10,400 nt of DNA from Echinostoma caproni (Eukaryota > Platyhelminthes > Trematoda > Plagiorchiida > Echinostomatidae), in the NCBI GenBank assembly GCA_900618425.1, contig UZAN01056365.1, forward strand, positions 2,383 to 12,782, in the 5' to 3' direction. Shown piece after piece: positions 7,910-10,400 of the stretch. Each line of letters opens with the position of its first letter. Positions within the stretch are counted from its first letter, which is position 1. Made by a program: the position numbers and the translations under genes. The notes below the pieces were generated by a model that saw only the letters and a program-made list of their open reading frames with translations, searched no databases and was not told the origin of the DNA.

Positions 7910-7999
7910 ATATCCATTGGGATATATCACTCGTTTTTGTGCACCTTTACACATTTGCTCTATTCATTCCTTAAAAGGAAACTTAGATACCTAAGTTTC
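7910..7999 (+). promoter_or_regulatory. 5' UTR hairpins of LINE-A, second copy
   Basis: The same two hairpins recur. ATATCC/GGATAT (7910-7915 and 7920-7925) has loop ATTG instead of ACTG. The second has a longer 9-bp stem, GAAACTTAG/CTAAGTTTC (7978-7986 and 7991-7999), with the ATAC loop unchanged. The sequence differences between copies fall in a loop or keep or extend the pairing. An extra TTCCTT-AA-AAGGAA palindrome overlaps at 7967-7980. Confidence 0.4.
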
Positions 8000-8038
8000 T
8001 CGCATTAACACAACCAGATTGTTCCATCTCCTTACCCA

Positions 8039-9410
8039 ATGCCATCTAGTCTACTCTGTAACCGACGTAGCTCTGAAGATTCGGATGAGAGTACTCTCCC
8101 CATGTGGTATAGTCCTTCAGAGACACACGTTGACACCCTTAGCATGTCTTAACAAAACCATTATAGAGAACTCCCATCCGCAAAAGAACGAGCAGCAAAA
8201 CCACACGCGGAGGAGATAGCAGAAATGAAGGCTCACATATCACGGCTCGAACAACAACTCTCGGAGCTTAGGTTGTTCATCCGGAATGAGCTCCAAACAA
8301 CCAAGGCCGCCTCGCAGGTGATTAAGATATCCAATCAAGATATCTTAGATACAGCCAAAAAGCTGACTATCGAAGAAACTTGCGCAAGGAGGGTAATACT
8401 ATGGGGCCGTTTTTCCAAGGACCAGACCCCTGCCCAGAAGGCAAAATCCTTCCTTGGAAACTTCATCTCCCCGAAAATACTTAACCCCTGCAACTCCACA
8501 TGGCTAGTCTCAAAACATAAGAAACGGGTGCTGGGACTATTTGTGGGATTTGATCACTCATCAGTGGTTATGGACTGTATTGCACAAATACAGAAAATCC
8601 AGTCCAATGACAAACTGGTGAGGGGAGTGGCACAAGACAAGCCCATCCACACAAGACTGCCACCATCTTCCCCCAAGGGATGGCAGAGACAGTAAACTTT
8701 TGAAGAAGGCTGTGGTCAATCTCATGCGCCTTCCTATTCCTGATGACCATCTGCCCTCCCACAGACCCATCTTCGAAATATCCTCTGTCCCGCTGGACTA
8801 CAGCTCCCCAAATACAAGCTTCTGCATTGGGAATGATGATGAGCCTACTCTCACTGCTGACCAGAGCTTTCTCGAACTGTTTTCTAGGCCGAATAATGAG
8901 CAAACAAAACCCGTTTGCGTAAACAGCAGACAAACTCAGCAAAAGTTTGCAAGCAGGAGGTGCACTAAACAGGTGAAGGTGCAACCGGCGAAAAGGGGAA
9001 GCCTAGGGAGTCCACCACCGCTTCCCATTCCTCAAGCTGTTCCTTCTCTAAGAGCAAATTCCCCTAAACAACGACCCCAGTTCCCCACTCTTCCTAGAGG
9101 ACCTGCCATTTTTCTACAAAAACACAAGCGACTGGCCTCAACAATCACCCCCACTGATGTCCCTAAAACTCACAAATCACCGAAAAGCCGCTGCGTCTCC
9201 TTTTCCTAAAACAGGCAGGGTGCCCGACCCCCAGAACAGCTAGCGCCTCATCCACCTAGCGTGAAGCAGATAAAGCAGGCGAAATCCCCAGGAACTCCAC
9301 CGTACTCGGACCACAGGAAGCCGAAACGTGCGCAGGAGCCGGAACCCCAAATAGTGATCAAGGGGAAGGAGCCGCTGCAGAACGTAACTCCAGTGGTAAC
9401 CCAGGCTTAG
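8039..9410 (+). pseudogene. ORF1 of LINE-A (second copy), near full length, broken
   Basis: ATG at 8039 aligns with the ATG of the first copy. Two small deletions (2 bp near 8144, 1 bp near 8173) break and then restore the frame. The frame continues with the coiled coil (EEIAEMKAHISRLEQQLSELR, about 8210-8280) and a globular region starting CARRVILWGRFSKD (about 8380). That region contains NSTWLVSKHKKRVLGLFV and KLVRGVAQDKP, the pattern of the RNA-binding domain of flatworm CR1-type ORF1 proteins as I know them. A one-base frameshift near 8680 moves the frame to DSKLLKKAVVNLMRLP (from about 8690). A Pro/Ser/Lys-rich basic tail runs through a premature TAA at 9207-9209 in the same frame to TAG at 9408-9410. 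ORF1 protein would coat element RNA. Roughly 455 codons in total. The element class is sure; the domain function is inferred. Confidence 0.75.
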
Positions 9411-10305
9411 GATGCCCCTCTTATCCTAAGTCTCTTGAAATTTCCGGTGAACAAGTGCTAAAATGCATGTACACCAACTGTTTAAGCCTTGGTAACAAGA
9501 TACTTAAACTCAGACAAAAGATTAAAGATTTTCAGCCACATATTATAACTCTAACGGAGACATGGCTAACTCCAGATATCTTAGACGGGGAAGTCAAAAT
9601 AGATGGCTATAAAATTTTGGGGAGCGACTCAAACCGTGGCCGCGCCGGTGGAGTAGCTATCTACTTGAGCTAGTCCCTTCCTCCAGCCGTCTTAGTACCC
9701 CAGGATCCCATCCCCATGACAGACACTCTATGGGCACAAATATCTCTCTTTAACAGAGATCTCACGTTATTAGGTGCCATTTATCGCCCCCAACCAGCAA
9801 CCAGACACAGGCACAGGCCCTTCTAAACCAACTTCGCTATCTTCGATCCTGCTACCCCTCTACACACGTCCTTATATCGGCGGCTTTAACGCTACGGCCA
9901 TTGACTAGGTCAGGGCTAACTCCAGTGACATCCTCTTTGGTCAGCCCATTCTAGACCTTATTACTGACGGATCATGGCACCAACATATATACTCTTCCAC
10001 CAAATTCCGTCCGAGCCAATCCCCTTCCCTACTCGATTTGGTGATAACAAGCAATCGGCACCAAATCGACTAGGTCTACACTCTACCTACTTCGCAAGAA
10101 AAACCACTCTCTCCTGATCTTTTGCTTCATCGCTCATTGGCCATTTTATAAGTCAGCACCACGAGCCTTGCGGTCGTTCAAACGGATCAACTCCGCTGCT
10201 CAAAGAGATTACTTCGAAGAAAATCTGAATTCTGTTAACCTATCTTCAGTAACAAACGGACTCAGTAATCAAATTGAGAACGTAATCCGAACAAGCGACT
10301 GTTGA
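9260..10305 (+). pseudogene. Truncated ORF2 of LINE-A: endonuclease domain and start of linker
   Basis: The frame is open from 9260, just after a TAG, and overlaps the end of ORF1. There is no ATG until 9467. The endonuclease begins VLKCMYTNCLSLGNK (9455) with the conserved Asn, then HIITLTETWLTPD with the catalytic Glu, and GRAGGVAIYLS ending at TAG 9671-9673. The same frame then gives DTLWAQISLFNRDLTLLGAIYRPQ. Frame changes near 9805 and 9878 lead to GGFNATAID, where the GDFN Asp is Gly (9879-9890). Next are TAG at 9906 (Trp expected) and SPSLLDLVITSNRHQID, then TAG at 10071. After another shift KNHSLL occupies the SDH site (Asp replaced by Asn, 10102-10107), followed by FIAHWPFYKSAPRALRSFKRIN and on to TGA at 10303. 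No RT domain. Inactive. Confidence 0.8.
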
Positions 10306-10400
10306 ATCTCGTATGAGTTAATAAGTAGACAAGTAGTGAATTGAATAGTAATTATATTTCCAGTATGTAAAAGCAAACGTAGCCGGTCCGTAAGCCGGTG
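10306..10400. other. Sequence after the LINE-A break, unassigned
   Basis: After TGA at 10303-10305 the translation no longer follows a CR1-type linker in any frame, and the base composition turns AT-rich before a short GC-richer end. It could be the start of another insertion, deleted flanking DNA, or further-decayed ORF2. The window ends before this can be decided. Confidence 0.35.

Larger units (their letters stand above)
7491..8307 (+). repeat. Head-to-tail duplication of the LINE-A 5' segment (unit about 408 bp)
   Basis: Unit 1 is 7491-7897 and unit 2 is 7899-8307. By eye they are about 90 percent identical, with substitutions spread evenly. Unit 2 has about 5 extra bases in the leader and lacks 2 + 1 bases inside the ORF1 start. 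Each unit comprises a 5' UTR of about 135-140 nt and the first 90 or so codons of ORF1, ending at CCAGGC or CCAAGGC. A single ambiguous base N (7898) sits exactly at the junction. The divergence argues against a simple double-read assembly artefact, but the N does not allow this to be excluded. Confidence 0.85.
7491..10305 (+). mobile_element. LINE-A: CR1-type non-LTR retrotransposon, 5' end duplicated, 3' truncated
   Basis: The layout is: 5' UTR plus ORF1 start (7491-7897), a second copy of the same segment (7899-8307), the rest of ORF1 (to 9410), and ORF2 with the endonuclease domain and the start of the linker (to about 10305). The 5' boundary is supported by both copies beginning at the same AGTTATTAGACATATCC. 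No reverse transcriptase follows; the last 95 bases of the window do not continue the protein. LINEs normally lose their 5' ends during insertion, so a copy with 5' end but no 3' end needs a later deletion or insertion. ORF1 is much better preserved than LINE-B. Confidence 0.75.

Noticed and set aside
8558..8566. Minus-strand CTGATGAG resembling the core of a hammerhead ribozyme, as in schistosome Sm-alpha elements
   Set aside because: The matching GAAA core and closing stems are missing, and the bases fall inside a conserved part of the ORF1 coding sequence.
8568..8984. 138-codon minus-strand open frame
   Set aside because: It is the shadow of ORF1 of LINE-A on the opposite strand; the plus strand holds the conserved pattern.
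1..10400. CRISPR arrays, bacterial operons, phage or plasmid features, LTR pairs
   Set aside because: No regularly spaced repeats, no Shine-Dalgarno-led gene rows, no terminal direct repeats and no primer binding site were seen on either strand.

Overview
The window looks like intergenic or intronic DNA from a eukaryotic genome with many transposons, most likely a parasitic flatworm (digenean trematode). The reasons are these. The coding potential consists almost entirely of decayed CR1/Jockey-group non-LTR retrotransposons (LINEs). There are no bacterial-style genes, operons or ribosome binding sites. AT-rich anonymous stretches alternate with GC-rich blocks. One small candidate gene carries a 54-nt intron, a size class common in flukes. 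The taxonomic call is inference from element style and was not searched.

Left part (1-2160). A GC-rich unassigned block (1-240) is followed by the only candidate host gene I can build: three short exons (440-485, 705-870, 925-964) that splice in frame into an 83-residue protein, with poly(A) signals at 1006 and 1121. Then comes a tRNA-like, SINE-like patch with a nested hairpin (about 1165-1380) and featureless AT-rich DNA.

Middle part (2160-6000). Two minus-strand LINE relics are visible. One is the extreme C-terminus of a reverse transcriptase ORF (2359-2715). The other is the stretch just upstream of such a C-terminus (4406-4695). They lie in the right order to be one element split by about 1.7 kb that includes a GC-rich block (about 2740-3560), but they may be independent. 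The stretch 4700-6000 holds nothing I can name.

Right part (6000-10400), all plus strand. LINE-B (about 6405-7490) retains an endonuclease domain and the endonuclease-to-RT linker, broken by frameshifts and stops. It ends exactly where LINE-A begins (7491). LINE-A keeps its 5' end, which is present twice as a tandem copy of about 408 bp with a single ambiguous base N at the junction. It also has a long ORF1 (coiled coil, an RNA-binding-like region, a basic Pro/Ser/Lys tail) and an ORF2 endonuclease domain. It loses recognisable sequence near 10305, before the reverse transcriptase. Both endonucleases have lost the catalytic Asp of the GDFN motif, so neither element can be autonomously active.

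I see no novel defence, mobile or regulatory system. The observations most worth checking are the candidate mini-gene, the tandem LINE 5' ends with conserved 5'UTR hairpins, and the 5'-complete but 3'-truncated LINE nested in another LINE.
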